From Deltaproteobacteria bacterium UBA6930 (lineage in GTDB: Bacteria > Myxococcota_A > UBA9160 > UBA6930), in contig DKAI01000174.1 of the NCBI GenBank assembly GCA_002450755.1, forward strand, positions 1-30,897: a stretch of DNA of 30,897 nt, read 5' to 3'. How positions within the stretch are numbered: the first letter of the stretch is position 1; every line of letters begins with the position of its first letter. A program made the position numbers and the translations under genes. The notes beneath the pieces were generated by a model. That model ran no database searches. It was not told where the DNA came from and saw nothing but the letters and a program-made list of their open reading frames with translations. Positions 1-7,431 of the stretch are shown one piece after another.

Positions 1-194
1 GTGACAAAACGAGGCTCAATGCTTACGTGCATGAAGTTTCGCGCAACCATATAAGCTTTAACAATCGCGATCCCAAAAGCCGTAATGAGGGTCACCCACT
101 GTATTCCAAGCTCGGGTCCAGCAATGCTTATGGCCAATAACAGAAGTAGCCACCAATAGACTTTCCAATAGTTCGGATGTGCATGTTCTGACAC
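1..194 (-). CDS. coxD: Cytochrome c oxidase subunit IV, prokaryotic type (partial)
   Basis: The reading frame runs off the start of the window, so only the first 64 codons are visible. Translation from the GTG at 194 gives a short polar head (SEHAHPNYWKVYWW), a hydrophobic segment, and a second helix ending in VARNFMHV. Two or three helices with a KAY...FMH motif are typical of the small subunit IV that stabilises bacterial heme-copper oxidases. A GAGGG ribosome site lies just upstream of the GTG. The gene follows subunit III by 11 bases on the same strand, so it is the fourth oxidase gene of the operon. The family assignment rests on position and the FMH-type motif; the C-terminus is not visible. 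Confidence 0.8.
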   Translation of the reverse strand, partial: MSEHAHPNYWKVYWWLLLLLAISIAGPELGIQWVTLITAFGIAIVKAYMVARNFMHVSIEPRFV

Positions 195-205
195 GATGTC
201 CCTCT

Positions 206-775
206 TTATTTAGCGATGTAAAGTAATGGGAAGAGAAAGATCCACACTAAGTCAACGAAATGCCAGTAGATCCCTATGATTTCAACCCGGTGTAAGTCTC
301 TGCCTTTTTTTGCCGCCGCTGCGACAATAAGCATGATTACTACACCAGCAATTACGTGTAGAGCATGTAGCCCGGCCGCGGTGTAGTAGAACGACCAAAA
401 TGTGTTCGTAGTAATTGTGTACCCATGTGAAATCTCATAGGTCCATTCGAATGATTTAACAACAATAAAGATCAGGCCACCTGCGGAGGTGATCAGTAAG
501 CGTTTTGCGGCTCCCGGACCATCTCCGTTTACAGCGCACTTGTGCGCGAGTACAGCCGATAAGCTGGAGGTAAGGAGCACGAACGTGTTTAAGGCGCCAA
601 CCCAAGTAGTCGTATGGGATGCATAATCTGCCCACAGCCCATGAGCGAGCCTGTGCATCAAGTACGACATCAGGATTCCGCCGAAGATCACAATTTCTGA
701 CGCAATGACCCACCATACTGCCAATCGAGCAGTAGGAACCCCTGATACGCTTCGTGTATTTGCAATCGTTCTCAT
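206..775 (-). CDS. coxC: Cytochrome c oxidase subunit III
   Basis: Integral membrane subunit III of the aa3-type oxidase, which stabilises subunit I and supports long-term turnover. At 189 residues it is the short, roughly five-helix form lacking the first two helices of the mitochondrial type. Recognisable segments are RLAVWWVIASEIVIFGG near residue 17, the SFEWTYEI motif near 108, and the closing GIYWHFVDLVWIFLFPLLY, all hallmarks of the family. The ATG at 775 is preceded by GAGGGACAA, a good ribosome site. It lies 20 bases after subunit I and 11 bases before subunit IV in one operon. Confidence 0.95.
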   Translation of the reverse strand: MRTIANTRSVSGVPTARLAVWWVIASEIVIFGGILMSYLMHRLAHGLWADYASHTTTWVGALNTFVLLTSSLSAVLAHKCAVNGDGPGAAKRLLITSAGGLIFIVVKSFEWTYEISHGYTITTNTFWSFYYTAAGLHALHVIAGVVIMLIVAAAAKKGRDLHRVEIIGIYWHFVDLVWIFLFPLLYIAK

Positions 776-795
776 TTGTCCCTCAATATTGTGGT

Positions 796-2493
796 TTACG
801 CTGGTTCATTCTGCGGCCAGTAATCTTCGTCTCTGTCAGGATGGCTAAACTCGTAGGGGCCTCGGTAGACCGTTGGCAACTCCTTGAAGTTTCCGTGAGG
901 CGGAGGTGTAGGCGCTACCCATTCGAGCGTGTTAGCCTTCCAGGGATTATCCGGAGCCTTTTCCGTGCTCATCCAGCTTTTGATGCAGTTGTAGAAAAAT
1001 ACAAATTGAAACGCGAGCATCACGAGCAGGGAAACAGTTGCGAAGATGCGGATGGCCTGCATCTCAGGAGTTGCTAGCTCCGGGTAGTTCGAGAAGTCGA
1101 AAATCCGGCGGTGCTGGCCAGCGACTCCTAAGTAGAATAGCGGAATAAAAATGGCGTTGAACGGTATGATCGAACCCCAAAAGTGAATTTTTCCCAGACG
1201 TTCGTCCATCATCTTTCCAAACATCTTCGGGAACCAATAGGTAAATCCTGCAAATGTTCCGATTATCGCAATTGGATAAAAAGTGTAGTGGAAGTGAGCA
1301 AGTACGAAGTACGTATCGTGCATATATATATCAGCACCACTTGCACCCAAGAATATCCCTGTGACGCCTCCAATCAAGAAGGTCGCGATAAATGACAATG
1401 CCCATAGCATCGGGGTTGTAAGGCTAATAGAGCCTCCGTAGAGAGTTGCGATGTAAACAAAGCACAACTCCGCAATTGGGACTGATATTAGAAGCGTGGT
1501 GATTGTGAAGATGTTCGCCATCCGAGGGTCTATGCCTGCGACGAATTGATGGTGGGCCCAAACGGTGAAGGATAGAACCCCCGTAGCAAACGTCGTCATT
1601 AAGACCGTTCGATATGCAAACAACTTCTTTCGTGAGAAGGTACATATTACGTCTGCGGTAATACCAAGTGCTGGAAGTAGGACCACGTAAACTTCTGGGT
1701 GTCCAAAGAACCAAAACAGGTGCTGCCAAAGGATGGGGTCTCCTCCTTTGTTAGGATCAAAGAACGCTGTTCCTACTTGCTGGTCCATGAAAAGCATTGC
1801 TGCTCCAGCGAGAAGAGGACCGACTGAAGCCATAAACAGGATGCTCGCGATTACGATCATCCATACGACGATGGGAATGTCGTATAGTCTCATTCCGGGT
1901 GCTCGTGAGTTCATTGCCGTGGTGACGAAGTTTATTCCCCCAAGGAGGAAAGCAATGAATTCAAGCCCTACCGCCACAACCCAAATAGAGGACCCTAAGG
2001 GCGTGAGACTGTATTCAGCTTTGGCTGAAAGGGGAGGGTAAGCAGTCCAAGCCCCTCCAAAGGCACCTCCTGGAACAAAAAAGGACGTAAGAAGAACAAC
2101 AGCAGATAGGAGAAAGATCCAGTAACTAAGCATGTTAAGGCGCGGAAATACCATGTCGTCGCACCCGAGCATCAATGGTATCAGGAAGTTGCCAAAGGCT
2201 GCGATCAAGACTGGCATTGCTACCCAGAAAATCATGATTGTCCCGTGGTTTGTCACTAAAGAGTTGTAAACAGCCGGAGTGACAAGGCCAAATAGCGGGA
2301 CGTCCATTCCTGGAAACGCAAGCTGCATTCTGAAGGCGTAAGCCATGAAGGCTCCGATGAGTCCCATAGCCATACCGGTGAACATGTATTGCTTGGCAAT
2401 CATCTTGTGATCGGTTGAGAATACATACTTCCATATAAAAGATGGATCGTGGTGTTCGTCGTGACTTGCATGTGTTGAGATAGTTTCAGCCAT
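796..2493 (-). CDS. coxA: Cytochrome c oxidase subunit I (aa3-type, unusual K-channel)
   Basis: Catalytic subunit of the terminal oxidase: it reduces O2 to water at the heme a3-CuB centre and pumps protons. 565 residues, about 12 helices. Ligands visible: heme a H83 (NHGTIMIFW) and H402; heme a3 H400; CuB H265, H314 and H315; the cross-linked tyrosine Y269 and the E267 gate in GHPEVY. D-channel residues are kept (N102, D113, N120). Oddly, the segment VPIAELCFVYIAT (338-350) aligns without gaps to the usual VPTGIKIFSWIAT, so the K-channel threonine and lysine are I340 and L343, with a glutamate at 342. The propionate-side RR pair in GQHRRIFDF is present. Start ATG 2493 lies 4 bases after coxB. 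Confidence 0.97.
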   Translation of the reverse strand: MAETISTHASHDEHHDPSFIWKYVFSTDHKMIAKQYMFTGMAMGLIGAFMAYAFRMQLAFPGMDVPLFGLVTPAVYNSLVTNHGTIMIFWVAMPVLIAAFGNFLIPLMLGCDDMVFPRLNMLSYWIFLLSAVVLLTSFFVPGGAFGGAWTAYPPLSAKAEYSLTPLGSSIWVVAVGLEFIAFLLGGINFVTTAMNSRAPGMRLYDIPIVVWMIVIASILFMASVGPLLAGAAMLFMDQQVGTAFFDPNKGGDPILWQHLFWFFGHPEVYVVLLPALGITADVICTFSRKKLFAYRTVLMTTFATGVLSFTVWAHHQFVAGIDPRMANIFTITTLLISVPIAELCFVYIATLYGGSISLTTPMLWALSFIATFLIGGVTGIFLGASGADIYMHDTYFVLAHFHYTFYPIAIIGTFAGFTYWFPKMFGKMMDERLGKIHFWGSIIPFNAIFIPLFYLGVAGQHRRIFDFSNYPELATPEMQAIRIFATVSLLVMLAFQFVFFYNCIKSWMSTEKAPDNPWKANTLEWVAPTPPPHGNFKELPTVYRGPYEFSHPDRDEDYWPQNEPA

Positions 2494-2497
2494 TTAT

Positions 2498-3205
2498 CTA
2501 CCGCCCTTCATTTGAAGCGAGCAAAAGGTTTTCGCCTCGGGGGTTGTTTTTAGCCATCCAAGACTCGTGTTGTTCTTTGGACTCTATGAATATGCGCGCT
2601 CCCATTAGCCCGTGTCCTATCCCGCAGATTTCAGCACACTGAATGTCGAATTCGCCAGTGAGAGTTGGCGTGAACCAGCCCATGATGGTCCTTCCGGGGA
2701 TGGCATCCTGTTTGAGTCTGAAAACCGGCACCGAGAAGTCGTGAAGGACGTCACGGGAGTGAAGTTCGTAATGGTAGAGTTGGTCAACTTCGACGTGGAG
2801 CTCGTCGTTCTTTATGATGTCATCCGCTGTATCGAGTTTTCCGTCCGGTCCCGGATGAGTGAAGGTCCAAGCCCACTGTGAAGACATAACCCTTACGGTT
2901 CTATCAGTGGGAGGCATGTCTTGCTTGACGTCATACCAGACCTTTACGGCGGCAACGACTATGAAAACATCGCAGATCAAAACAGCGATATGGGGATAGG
3001 TGATCCATTTCTTTTGATGTTTTTCTTCACCAGAGATGTACTCAGCCTTTGGTGAGTTTTTCTTTCTGAACTTCATTATGAAGTAGAAGAAAATCCCTTC
3101 AGAGAGGATGAACCAAAATGCCACAAACCAAAATACGAGCTCCCAGACAAAGTCGATGTCTTTGGCGTAACTGGATGCGGCCGGAACTAAAGCTTCAATT
3201 AACAT
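2498..3205 (-). CDS. coxB: Cytochrome c oxidase subunit II (CuA)
   Basis: Subunit II receives electrons from cytochrome c at the binuclear CuA centre and passes them to subunit I. I chose the ATG at 3205 (235 residues) because AAAGG lies upstream; a longer frame opens at a TTG at 3256 but would overlap the small gene before it. Two membrane helices (about residues 20-45 and 72-90) are followed by a periplasmic cupredoxin domain. CuA ligands are complete: H155 in VLHDFSVP, then C190, C194, H198 and M201 in CAEICGIGHGLM. The protein ends soon after the cupredoxin domain, so it is not a caa3 subunit with a fused heme domain; the separate diheme cytochrome upstream may do that job. Confidence 0.95.
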   Translation of the reverse strand: MLIEALVPAASSYAKDIDFVWELVFWFVAFWFILSEGIFFYFIMKFRKKNSPKAEYISGEEKHQKKWITYPHIAVLICDVFIVVAAVKVWYDVKQDMPPTDRTVRVMSSQWAWTFTHPGPDGKLDTADDIIKNDELHVEVDQLYHYELHSRDVLHDFSVPVFRLKQDAIPGRTIMGWFTPTLTGEFDIQCAEICGIGHGLMGARIFIESKEQHESWMAKNNPRGENLLLASNEGR

Positions 3206-3230
3206 TTGGTGCTGCCTTTCTTCGAGGGGC

Positions 3231-3335
3231 CTAAAGCACAAAAAGCAGGACGGCAACGCAGAACGCGCCTATCCCAGCCATACTGATAAAAAAAAGTCTG
3301 CTAGCTAATTCGTCCGGCGGATAAGCCTTGCCCAT
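3231..3335 (-). CDS. 34-residue single-helix membrane peptide of the oxidase operon
   Basis: A short frame between the cytochrome c and coxB genes, translated as a polar head MGKAYPPDELASRLF followed by one strongly hydrophobic helix and stopping at TAG. GAGAGGTG lies upstream of the ATG at a proper distance. Spacing is operon-like: 22 bases after the cytochrome c stop and 25 bases before the coxB start. I do not recognise a family. Very small one-helix subunits are known in several bacterial oxidases, so a structural or assembly role in this oxidase is my inference. Coding status rests on the ribosome site, the helix and the snug fit in the operon. Confidence 0.6.
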   Translation of the reverse strand: MGKAYPPDELASRLFFISMAGIGAFCVAVLLFVL

Positions 3336-3357
3336 TCTTTACACCTCTCTTGAAGCT

Positions 3358-4011
3358 CTATTTCGAGAGCGTCATGATGTAGGAGATTACGTCGTTGATG
3401 GCTTGGTCGTTCGCCAACGCCATTGCCATAGGTCTCATTAAAGCTCCCGTAGTGTCTTTCGGATTAGAGCCCCGAATTCCTGTTTTGAAATTGTATATTT
3501 GGGTCTTCAGGTACCAATCAGTGTGGTTTGTGAGTTTCGGAGCGTTTAGCGGCTGCAGTCCCTCGCCGTTCGCACCATGGCATGATTGACAGAGTCCGTA
3601 GAGAGCTTTTCCCTTTGTTGCATCTCCGCCTTCGATCGTGGCTTCCGAGGTAACGGCGGGCAAGCTTGCGACGTAATTTGCAACGGCAACGAGGTCTTCG
3701 TCAGTTTTGAGCCACATAGACATCGGTCGCATTCTCATTCCAGCGATGTCTTCGTGGTGCACTCCACGGGCTCCGTCGCGGAACTTTCGGAGCTGTGCCT
3801 CAAGAGACCAAAGCTCTAGTCCGGCTATTGAGGGTGCCAACGACAATGCCATTCCCTCCCCTTGAAGTCCGTGGCATTGACTACACATTTCGAAAAGTTG
3901 CTTTCCTCGCTCGTTTTCTTCTGCGTTTGCTGTGTTCGAAAAGACCAACAGCGCAAGGCCGGTTCCACACAGAACTCGAAGTACATACTGCCATAGGCCG
4001 ATTCTTTTCAT
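3358..4011 (-). CDS. Diheme c-type cytochrome, cytochrome c4-like
   Basis: Secreted electron carrier that probably feeds the CuA site of the oxidase encoded downstream. From the ATG at 4011 (217 residues) it has a classic signal peptide: basic MKR, a hydrophobic stretch, then cleavage near NTANA. Two similar c-type domains follow, with heme-binding CSQCH and CQSCH and later methionine ligands in RMRPMSMWL and LMRPMAMAL. This two-domain layout matches cytochrome c4 and related c553-type proteins. A longer frame begins at 4056, but it would bury the signal peptide behind a basic leader and lacks a good ribosome site, whereas GGGGAG precedes 4011. It is the first gene of the oxidase operon. Confidence 0.9.
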   Translation of the reverse strand: MKRIGLWQYVLRVLCGTGLALLVFSNTANAEENERGKQLFEMCSQCHGLQGEGMALSLAPSIAGLELWSLEAQLRKFRDGARGVHHEDIAGMRMRPMSMWLKTDEDLVAVANYVASLPAVTSEATIEGGDATKGKALYGLCQSCHGANGEGLQPLNAPKLTNHTDWYLKTQIYNFKTGIRGSNPKDTTGALMRPMAMALANDQAINDVISYIMTLSK

Positions 4012-4054
4012 CTTCTCCCCTCGCCGCGATCGTCTTGCCGTATATGATTTCAGC

Positions 4055-4110
4055 ATTTCGTTTTGTGGATGCGAGACCTAGCTTAGTATTTCGCTCAGCG
4101 GATGCGAGAC
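4055..4110. repeat. Imperfect 23-base direct repeat upstream of cytochrome c
   Basis: Two copies, 4055-4077 and 4088-4110, start 33 bases apart. Each begins with ATTTCG and ends with GGATGCGAGAC; the six bases between differ at three or four places. They lie 44 to 99 bases upstream of the chosen cytochrome c start, a typical place for a regulator of the oxidase operon. A 33-base spacing is about three helical turns, so both copies would face the same side of the DNA. No known operator is recognised. Confidence 0.5.
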
Positions 4111-4252
4111 TTTGCTGGCGACTAATTTGCTATTTATCTCTTCGCGTGATCGGCGCAGCCCTCTCCTGGGTCCGATCCGCCTTTACCCCCCTTTAGCTTC
4201 ATCACCTGGGTGGTGGTGTGGAGCTGTGGCTAGTTTGCTAGCAAAGCGGCAA

Positions 4253-4281
4253 CCAAATCGCCAATTATTTCGCGACTTTGG
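4253..4281 (-). terminator. Bulged hairpin after the luciferase-like gene
   Basis: CCAAATCGC (4253-4261) pairs with GCGACTTTGG (4272-4281) apart from a small bulge, with a 10-base AT-rich loop. It lies about 50 bases beyond the stop of the minus-strand oxidoreductase gene. The following bases are not a T-run, so it is at best a weak intrinsic terminator or a transcript-end stabiliser. Confidence 0.25.
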
Positions 4282-4330
4282 GTTTCCGTTGGGCGGGTAC
4301 AAAGGCGTAGGAGGTGACTGGTTTAAAGGG

Positions 4331-5356
4331 TTAAGCTGAGTTTGTTCTGAACGAGGTAAGAAAATCAGTCCAGACGTCGTCCGAATCGTCTCTCGGTAGA
4401 GGGAAGTATAACGAAACGCGGTCCAGGAGGCCGTCATACCTCTCTCGAAGTTTAGCTGCTAAATCAGCAGGTTTCGCGACTATTGCAAATTCGTCTATGA
4501 GTCTATCAGGGATCAGCTCGGCCATTTGCCTCCACTCTCCCGACCTGGCCTTGGCAGAAAGGTCCTTCGCGATTCCGCCAGCGTCGTGATAGTCCAGAAC
4601 CGCCCGGTAGTTTGGCGTCGAGGCGTAGAAGGAAATTTGTCGACGTACCTCGGCCTCAGACTCGTCTAATTCAGCTTGAGTTTCTCCGGTAACGGCAAAA
4701 ACAGGAGCGTAGAGATCGATATCTTCTTGAAGGCGATTTTCTGAAGATGCTCCCCTACTAATTGCTGGCCGGATCACTTCTCTCACATAGCCAGCGCTGT
4801 GCATCGGATGGACGTGAAACCCATCCGCGACTTCCCCTGCAATTCGACACATGCCGGTATTTACTCCAGCAATCCATATTGGGATATGTGGGTTGTCTAT
4901 AGCCCCTGGGTTGAAAAAAGGATTCATCAAGGTGAATTGGTAAAACTCGCCCTTGTAGTCAGGCCTGCTTCCTTTTTGAAATGTGTCCCAGATAGACCGC
5001 AGACAGCGAATGTAGTCAGCTAGGCGCTTAGCAGGCTGGTCAAAAGGCATTGAGAAGCGACGTTCAACATGGGCGCGGACCTGCGTTCCGAGGCCCAAGT
5101 GGAATTTTCCGTTGCTTGAGTTTTGTAGGTCCCAGGCTACTTGAGCCATGGAGAAGGGGCTTCTCCCGAAGGCAACGGAAATATTGGTTCCGAGGTCTAG
5201 GTCCGCCCTCCTAGAAGCGGCCACTGCAAGGGGAAGGAATGGGTCATGTTCGGCTTCAAAAGTCCAGAGCCCGTCGATTCCGAGTCGTTCAAATCTCTCG
5301 ACATGTGCCGGAATACTTGAGAGGTCAAACGTGCGGAGCATTGTGTCGAACTTCAT
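4331..5356 (-). CDS. Luciferase-like oxidoreductase, F420-associated family
   Basis: A TIM-barrel oxidoreductase of the luciferase-like monooxygenase superfamily, 341 residues, most like the TIGR03617 (MSMEG_2256-type) proteins thought to use coenzyme F420. Visible family features are the N-terminal KFDTMLRTFDLSSIPAHVERFERLGIDGLWTFE region in outline, LGTNISVAFGRSPF near residue 55, GKFHLGLGTQV near 84, IPIWIAGVN near 158, and GEVADGFHVHPMHS near 174. The substrate is unknown. The ATG at 5356 is preceded by AAAGG. It stands alone, divergent from the JAMM gene. If the cofactor assignment is right, the host makes or imports F420. Family confidence is good; cofactor and reaction are inferred. 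Confidence 0.85.
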   Translation of the reverse strand: MKFDTMLRTFDLSSIPAHVERFERLGIDGLWTFEAEHDPFLPLAVAASRRADLDLGTNISVAFGRSPFSMAQVAWDLQNSSNGKFHLGLGTQVRAHVERRFSMPFDQPAKRLADYIRCLRSIWDTFQKGSRPDYKGEFYQFTLMNPFFNPGAIDNPHIPIWIAGVNTGMCRIAGEVADGFHVHPMHSAGYVREVIRPAISRGASSENRLQEDIDLYAPVFAVTGETQAELDESEAEVRRQISFYASTPNYRAVLDYHDAGGIAKDLSAKARSGEWRQMAELIPDRLIDEFAIVAKPADLAAKLRERYDGLLDRVSLYFPLPRDDSDDVWTDFLTSFRTNSA

Positions 5357-5461
5357 TAGACGCCTTTCCGTGTCTCTGCAGTAAAAGAGTTCCAGTAGCG
5401 CAAGATAAGAGCGCTTGCTTTCAAGTTGCAGGCATACCGTACAAAACCTCTTTGAGCAAAA

Positions 5462-5490
5462 TTAACTACTAAATTGATAGGTTTTATAGA
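5462..5490 (+). promoter_or_regulatory. Candidate sigma70-type promoter of the JAMM-sat operon
   Basis: TTAACT (5462-5467) and TATAGA (5485-5490) are 17 bases apart in an AT-rich gap between divergent genes. Each matches the consensus at four or more positions. An inverted repeat AGAATT-7-AATTCT (5488-5506) starts inside the -10 element and could be an operator. The match is by eye only. Confidence 0.3.
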
Positions 5491-5555
5491 ATTATTAAGA
5501 AATTCTGCGAATATTTCCGCCGTAATGCAAGGATACGAGCTCGAATGGTGCCATT

Positions 5556-6095
5556 TTGACTGAGAAATCAGTACCTGCTCCAGCAGGCGGAAGAATTGAG
5601 GTTAGCGAGGAGATTCCTGAACTTGCGATTCTTCCGTCCCTTTGGAACGAGCTTTGCGCTCACGCGGTGGAGACACTCCCGGAGGAGTGCTGCGGCCTGA
5701 TTGGCGGTGTCGAGGAGGAAAAGTTTCGCTCCGTTTACCGGTGTAGAAACGATATGACGTCGCGACACAAAAACGACCCCGAGGAATTTCCTCGTGACGG
5801 AGCGACTGCCTTCTATATGAATGAGAGTGATTATCTGACGTCGATGGACATCGCGGACAAGGACGGTGAGTTAATAACTGCCGTTTACCACTCTCATGTT
5901 GGAGTGGGGGCGTATTTTTCGGAACTGGATCAAGTATTTGCGAGTCAGCAACTCTTCCCGTTACCTGAAGCTCATCATTTCGTTATCTCTGTTCTAGAGA
6001 ATAGGGTTCACGAAATCGCAAGTTTCAACTGGCAAGGGGAGGCTTTCGTTGGCCGCCGTCTGACATCGGCAGGGGCCCTGAAAACGCATGCTTAG
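5556..6095 (+). CDS. JAMM/MPN+ metalloprotease (Mec-like)
   Basis: Zinc-dependent isopeptidase of the Mov34/MPN/PAD-1 family, 179 residues. The full JAMM signature is present: glutamate in LPEECCGLIGG (E43 or E44), H112 and H114 in YHSHVG, then S122 and D125 in FSELD with the seven-residue spacing. In mycobacteria a relative (Mec+) releases cysteine from the sulfur carrier CysO; others trim ubiquitin-like carriers. It directly precedes ATP sulfurylase with 27 bases between, which supports a role in sulfur assimilation. No CysO/ThiS-like carrier is in this window. The start is a TTG without a strong ribosome site; no ATG or GTG lies in frame before the domain. The first 23 residues look disordered. 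Confidence 0.85.
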   Translation: MTEKSVPAPAGGRIEVSEEIPELAILPSLWNELCAHAVETLPEECCGLIGGVEEEKFRSVYRCRNDMTSRHKNDPEEFPRDGATAFYMNESDYLTSMDIADKDGELITAVYHSHVGVGAYFSELDQVFASQQLFPLPEAHHFVISVLENRVHEIASFNWQGEAFVGRRLTSAGALKTHA

Positions 6096-6122
6096 AGATT
6101 TTAAGGAAAAGGTGAAAACAAG

Positions 6123-7394
6123 TTGAGTGAAGAAAAACAAAAATTTGATCTTGTACCCGTCCATGGTGGTCTTCCTGAGCCTGTTGACCGTACTACTCGC
6201 TTAGTGGACAGGTCCCACCTTTTGAGAGAGGCGGTGACAATGCCGCAAGTGCGAATTCTACCCGCGGACCTTTCAACGCTGTATCGATTTGCTGATGGTG
6301 GATTGTCTCCGTTGGAAGGGCCGATGACAGGGAGGGAGTGGCATAGATCCCTCGATGATGGAACCGTTGAAAGTAAAGGAGAAAAATACGCTTGGACGAT
6401 CCCTATGTCGTTCCCCGTAACAGGGCGAGAAGCGAAGGCGCTCACTCCGGGGTCAGTTGCCGCCCTGTGTAACGAACGTGGTGAGGTGGTTGGGATTCTT
6501 GAAGACATTGACGTGTTCGAATGGGATAAGAGGAAGTTTGTCGAGTCTGTTTACGCGACTGACAGGTTGGATCATCCAGGAGGTAGAATTGTTGAACAAG
6601 ATGAGCGCTCCACGCTGGTAGGTGGCCGGCTTAAGGCTCTTCCTCAACCTGTTAATTCTGATTTTGGTCGGTACCAACTTTCTCCTATGTCCACGAGGTT
6701 GTTGATCAAGGAGCGCAAGTGGGAACGTGCTCTCGCTTTTCAGACAAGAAACCCGCTGCACCGTGCACATGAGTATGCTTTGGTTGCAGGAGCCGAGCGT
6801 CTTACGAAATCAGGTTTTTTCACTGGAGTAGTCTTAAACCCTTTGGTGGGTCAGTTAAAGGGTGACGACCTGCCGGCAGAAACAAGGATGCGTTGTTATC
6901 GGGTCTTGAAAGAACGACAACTTCTTGGTGAAGGCGATTGTGATCCAGAAATTTGGGATAAGGCCGGGTACCAAATTAATGAAGTCTTTGAATTGATAGC
7001 CCTAGATATCAAGATGTATTACGGCGGTCCGAAAGAAGCCGTTATGCATGGAATATATCGACAGAATTATGGATTCACCGATTTGGTTATAGGGAGGAAA
7101 CATGCAGATGCTCCCTTCGAAGACGGAACTCCCATTTGGGGAGATTTCGATGCTCAGGAAATTTTCGATAAAATTCCGGGCAAATTGGCGATAGAGCCCT
7201 GTAAAATAGGATTTGCAGCTTTTTACGAATCTCTAGGCCGGGTTGATTTGACTGAAAATCACCCGGACGAGAAGCCCGTAGCGGTAAGCGGTAGCGAAGT
7301 TCGCAGGCTTCTGGGGGAAGGGGTAAGGCCAGATCCTAGAATCCTTCGGGCGGAAGTGGCCGATATCCTGATTGAGACGTACAAAGCATCTTAG
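6123..7394 (+). CDS. sat: Sulfate adenylyltransferase (ATP sulfurylase)
   Basis: Makes adenosine 5'-phosphosulfate and pyrophosphate from ATP and sulfate, the activating step of sulfate use. 423 residues, the single-chain Sat type with an N-terminal PUA-like domain and a catalytic nucleotidyltransferase domain. The key QTRNPLHRAHE motif is at 207-217, with both nucleotide-binding histidines, and VSGSEVRRLL is at 388-397. The second ATP motif, usually GRDHAG, reads GRKHADA (324-330). No APS kinase domain is attached. The start is TTG with AAGGTG upstream. Cotranscription with the JAMM gene suggests assimilation; no APS reductase is in the window, so the downstream route is unknown. Confidence 0.94.
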   Translation: MSEEKQKFDLVPVHGGLPEPVDRTTRLVDRSHLLREAVTMPQVRILPADLSTLYRFADGGLSPLEGPMTGREWHRSLDDGTVESKGEKYAWTIPMSFPVTGREAKALTPGSVAALCNERGEVVGILEDIDVFEWDKRKFVESVYATDRLDHPGGRIVEQDERSTLVGGRLKALPQPVNSDFGRYQLSPMSTRLLIKERKWERALAFQTRNPLHRAHEYALVAGAERLTKSGFFTGVVLNPLVGQLKGDDLPAETRMRCYRVLKERQLLGEGDCDPEIWDKAGYQINEVFELIALDIKMYYGGPKEAVMHGIYRQNYGFTDLVIGRKHADAPFEDGTPIWGDFDAQEIFDKIPGKLAIEPCKIGFAAFYESLGRVDLTENHPDEKPVAVSGSEVRRLLGEGVRPDPRILRAEVADILIETYKAS

Positions 7395-7431
7395 GAACTC
7401 TAACTAGACCTTCGGTCGGGTTGAGGTGCAT

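Larger units (their letters stand above)
4012..4330. other. Intergenic region upstream of the oxidase operon
   Basis: About 320 bases without a convincing gene, between the luciferase-like gene and the cytochrome c gene, both on the minus strand. It should hold the end of the first transcript and the promoter of the oxidase operon. I see an imperfect 23-base direct repeat (4055-4110), a 12-base palindrome TTTGCTAGCAAA (4234-4245) and a bulged hairpin (4253-4281). No clear -35/-10 pair stands out. The few short frames across it have no ribosome site and no recognisable product. Confidence 0.6.

Noticed and set aside
2498..3205. A caa3-type oxidase with cytochrome c fused to subunit II
   Set aside because: CoxB ends shortly after the CuA domain and has no CxxCH; the heme protein is a separate gene.
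4234..4245. TTTGCTAGCAAA palindrome as a terminator or recombination site
   Set aside because: It is only 12 bases, has no T-run or flanking structure, and occurs once in the window.
6123..7394. A Sat-APS kinase fusion
   Set aside because: The protein ends at 423 residues right after the catalytic domain, with no Walker A kinase motif.
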